Origin: JACJWR01 sp964627505
GTDB lineage: Bacteria > Actinomycetota > Actinomycetes > S36-B12 > UBA10799
Length of the DNA stretch: 14,829 nucleotides
Reading direction: 5' to 3'
Assembly (NCBI GenBank): GCA_964627505.1
Contig: CAZVKB010000066.1
Location: 1 to 14,829, forward strand
Shown here in pieces: positions 13,579-14,829 of the stretch; position 1 is the stretch's first letter, and each line of letters starts with the position of its first letter. The notes below the pieces were generated by a model that did no database searches, was not told the DNA's origin, and worked only from the letters and a program-made list of their open reading frames with translations. Position numbers and translations under genes: made by a program.

Positions 13579-14036
13579 CGTCGCATTACGTTGTAGAAGC
13601 CGACGGCGGCGCGCGGGGCAATCCGGGACCGGCGGCATTCGGGGCGGTGGTACTCACGGATGGGCAGCCAGTGCGTTTCCTTGCGGGTGCACTGGGCGTG
13701 GCCACCAACAATGTTGCCGAGTACCACGGCGTCTTGGCCGGTTTGACGTGGATTGCGCGCCACGAAACTACGGCCACGGTGGAAGCACGGCTGGACTCCA
13801 AACTCGTGGTGGAGCAGATGTCCGGGCGGTGGAAAATCAAACACCCCGACATGCGCGCATTGGCCGCACAAGTGCGCGCTGCCTATCCGCCGCAATTGGT
13901 GACCTATACCTGGGTGCCTCGGGGCCAGAATCGGCGCGCGGATGCGCTGGTGAACGAGGTCCTCGATACCGGAAGTGATTCGTGGGTGATTGACCGACCA
14001 GGACCCATGGCATCCGAGTCCTTGCCGAATGGATGA
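13575..14036 (+). CDS. rnhA: Ribonuclease HI, stand-alone form
   Basis: This 153-residue enzyme cuts the RNA strand of RNA/DNA hybrids, removing R-loops and primer remnants. The four acidic catalytic residues are present: Asp10 in VVEADGGARGNPGPA, Glu49 in TNNVAEYHGVLAGL, Asp74 in ARLDSKLVVEQM and Asp123 in GQNRRADALVNEVLD. GTG 13575 overlaps the upstream stop as GTGA, with GAGGAG eight bases before it; the longer ATG reading from 13536 lies inside the previous gene. In mycobacteria the homologous operon gene is fused to a histidine-phosphatase (CobC-like) domain; here the protein stops about 25 residues after the RNase H core, so the fusion is absent. It ends the Nif3 / zinc ribbon / RNase H operon. 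Confidence 0.93.
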   Translation: MTSHYVVEADGGARGNPGPAAFGAVVLTDGQPVRFLAGALGVATNNVAEYHGVLAGLTWIARHETTATVEARLDSKLVVEQMSGRWKIKHPDMRALAAQVRAAYPPQLVTYTWVPRGQNRRADALVNEVLDTGSDSWVIDRPGPMASESLPNG

Positions 14037-14069
14037 ATGAGACATCCTCCGTTCGGTCATACATATTCG

Positions 14070-14089
14070 CGACACGCTTGAAAGTGTCG
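14070..14089 (+). terminator. Weak hairpin after the RNase HI operon
   Basis: CGACAC (14070-14075) pairs with GTGTCG (14084-14089) around an eight-base loop, 33 bases after the RNase HI stop. It may terminate the operon, but the stem is short and no T-run follows. The 313-base gap to rnpB otherwise holds only the hairpin at 14265 and the rnpB promoter region; no gene was seen. Confidence 0.35.
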
Positions 14090-14264
14090 GTCTGAGGTGT
14101 GTGTGCCACATCACAGCGGGCGCACCATGGTCAGGTGGTCATGGCGCTCGCGCGCCACACCGCTCTGCTCCCGGCAACACGCGCACGTGCCTCGCACGAC
14201 CGCGGACCGACCTGCAGGCGCATTCCCGTGGTTGCGCCGGCAGAAGTATGAGTGTGGCGGTGCT

Positions 14265-14310
14265 ATCGGGGTGTCCCTTGCGCAGCCGAGAGCGTGAGGG
14301 GCACCCCGAT
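14265..14310. other. 19-bp stem-loop immediately upstream of the rnpB promoter
   Basis: The arms 14265-14283 and 14292-14310 pair along all 19 positions (16 Watson-Crick and 3 G-U when read as plus-strand RNA), with an eight-base loop. It ends only 40 bases before mature RNase P RNA begins, just ahead of where its -35 element should lie. It may be a terminator that shields rnpB from upstream transcription, or a small structured RNA or operator. No T-run follows. Confidence 0.55.
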
Positions 14311-14336
14311 GCTACGTCTGCTCCTTGCGACTCGCG

Positions 14337-14342
14337 TACTGT
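14337..14342 (+). promoter_or_regulatory. Candidate -10 element of rnpB
   Basis: TACTGT fits the TANNNT pattern and ends seven bases before the first base of the RNase P RNA P1 helix at 14350, so transcription could start at the mature 5' end. No good -35 is seen at normal spacing. Confidence 0.4.
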
Positions 14343-14349
14343 GACCCAC

Positions 14350-14721
14350 GACAAGTCGGCCGGGCGGCCGCGGGTACCCACTCGAGGAAAGTCCGGACTC
14401 CACAGGGCAGGGAGGTGGGTAACACCCACCCGAGGTGACTCGCGGGACAGTGCCACAGAAAGCAGACCGCCGAGTGCTTCCGCACTCGGTAAGGGTGAAA
14501 CGGTGGTGTAAGAGACCACCAGCACCGCAGGTGACTGCGGTGGCTCGGCAAACCCCTCCCGGAGCAAGATCAAGAGGGCTGCCTGCGGGCAGCCTGCGCA
14601 GACGGATGGCCCGTCCGATGTCTGCGGGTAGATCGCACCGAGGTCACTGGTGACAGTGGCCCCAGATGGATGGTCGCCCCCGCGCAAGCGGGACAGAATC
14701 CGGCTTACAGGCCGACTTGTC
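14350..14721 (+). ncRNA. rnpB: RNase P RNA, bacterial class A
   Basis: This is the catalytic RNA of RNase P, which trims 5' leaders from pre-tRNAs. The P1 helix is exact: the first 12 bases (14350-14361) pair with the last 12 (14710-14721), which sets both ends. The universal CR-I block GAGGAAAGTCCGGACTCC is at 14384-14401, and the 3' CR-V block ACAGAATCCGGCTTA is at 14693-14707. GGTAAGGGTGAAACGGTG in the middle also matches the conserved specificity region. Length is about 372 bases, typical for type A actinobacterial RNA. The gene is complete. It follows the Nif3 / zinc ribbon / RNase HI operon, an association also seen in mycobacteria. Confidence 0.96.
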
Positions 14722-14733
14722 ACCCTGCCAGGT

Positions 14734-14785
14734 GCCGACCGTTCCGGCGCCTACCACTTGCCGACCATTCCGGCGCCTGCCGTCT
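14734..14785. repeat. Two tandem 26-bp repeats downstream of rnpB
   Basis: Units 14734-14759 and 14760-14785 share 21 of 26 bases; the common core is GCCGACC, then TTCCGGCGCCT. A partial third copy (GGCGCCTGC) starts at 14786. The array begins 12 bases after the RNase P RNA ends, and GCCGAC also occurs in that RNA's 3' strand of P1. No protein reading is supported. Confidence 0.55.
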
Positions 14786-14805
14786 GGCGCCTGCGGGGGA
14801 GGTGG

Positions 14806-14823
14806 GCCCCGCTTGACTGGGGC
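14806..14823 (+). terminator. Possible terminator for rnpB
   Basis: GCCCC (14806-14810) can pair with GGGGC (14819-14823) around an eight-base loop, followed by GTT. It is weak and near the window edge, but no better terminator is visible after RNase P RNA. Confidence 0.3.
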
Positions 14824-14829
14824 GTTGGT

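Noticed and set aside
14097..14723. Open frames across the rnpB region, including 14101-14511 (+) and 14139-14723 (-)
   Set aside because: They cross the RNase P RNA or its upstream hairpin and have no protein-family features.

Overview
The window comes from a high-GC Gram-positive bacterium of the phylum Actinomycetota. The evidence is a homodimer-type pyruvate dehydrogenase E1 (AceE), the largely actinobacterial families DUF3145 and DUF3052, a secreted Rpf-like transglycosylase, an AhpE peroxiredoxin, frequent GTG starts, and an aceE / DUF3052 / ahpE / Nif3 / zinc-ribbon / RNase H / rnpB neighbourhood also known from mycobacteria. The genus cannot be told from this stretch. It looks like ordinary chromosome: no insertion sequence, phage gene, CRISPR array or toxin cassette was seen.

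Layout, left to right. (1) Positions 1-1612, plus strand: the 3' part of a choloylglycine-hydrolase-family amidase and a small nitroreductase, the latter apparently translated from a leaderless mRNA. (2) 1613-2782: a 406-base, hairpin-rich leader, then a secreted Rpf-like transglycosylase, ending in a strong terminator hairpin that serves both directions. (3) 2814-5930, minus strand: glycogen phosphorylase, a DUF1707 membrane protein whose Shine-Dalgarno overlaps the glgP stop, and a very short predicted lipoprotein. (4) 5931-6277: a divergent control region with a good sigma-A-type promoter for the DUF3145 gene. (5) 6278-6823: DUF3145, followed by a shared terminator that also closes aceE. 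(6) 6930-10153, minus strand: aceE preceded by a DUF3052 gene. (7) 10297-11712: an uncharacterised 308-residue protein and the peroxiredoxin gene, divergent with only 30 bases between start codons. (8) 11719-11794, minus: tRNA-Val(UAC). (9) 11978-14036, plus: a three-gene operon (Nif3-like, coiled-coil zinc ribbon, RNase HI) joined by two GTGA start/stop overlaps. (10) 14265 to the end: a 19-bp-stem hairpin, the complete RNase P RNA gene, and a short tandem repeat.

The recognised functions are mostly housekeeping: carbon storage breakdown (GlgP), pyruvate entry to the TCA cycle (AceE), peroxide defence (AhpE), cell-wall remodelling linked to growth resumption (Rpf-like), and RNA metabolism (RNase HI, RNase P, tRNA). 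No clearly new multi-gene system is visible. The points most worth a second look are non-coding or small: the structured Rpf leader, the 50-residue lipoprotein, the dyad upstream of the Nif3 gene, two probable leaderless starts, and the hairpin and repeats flanking rnpB.
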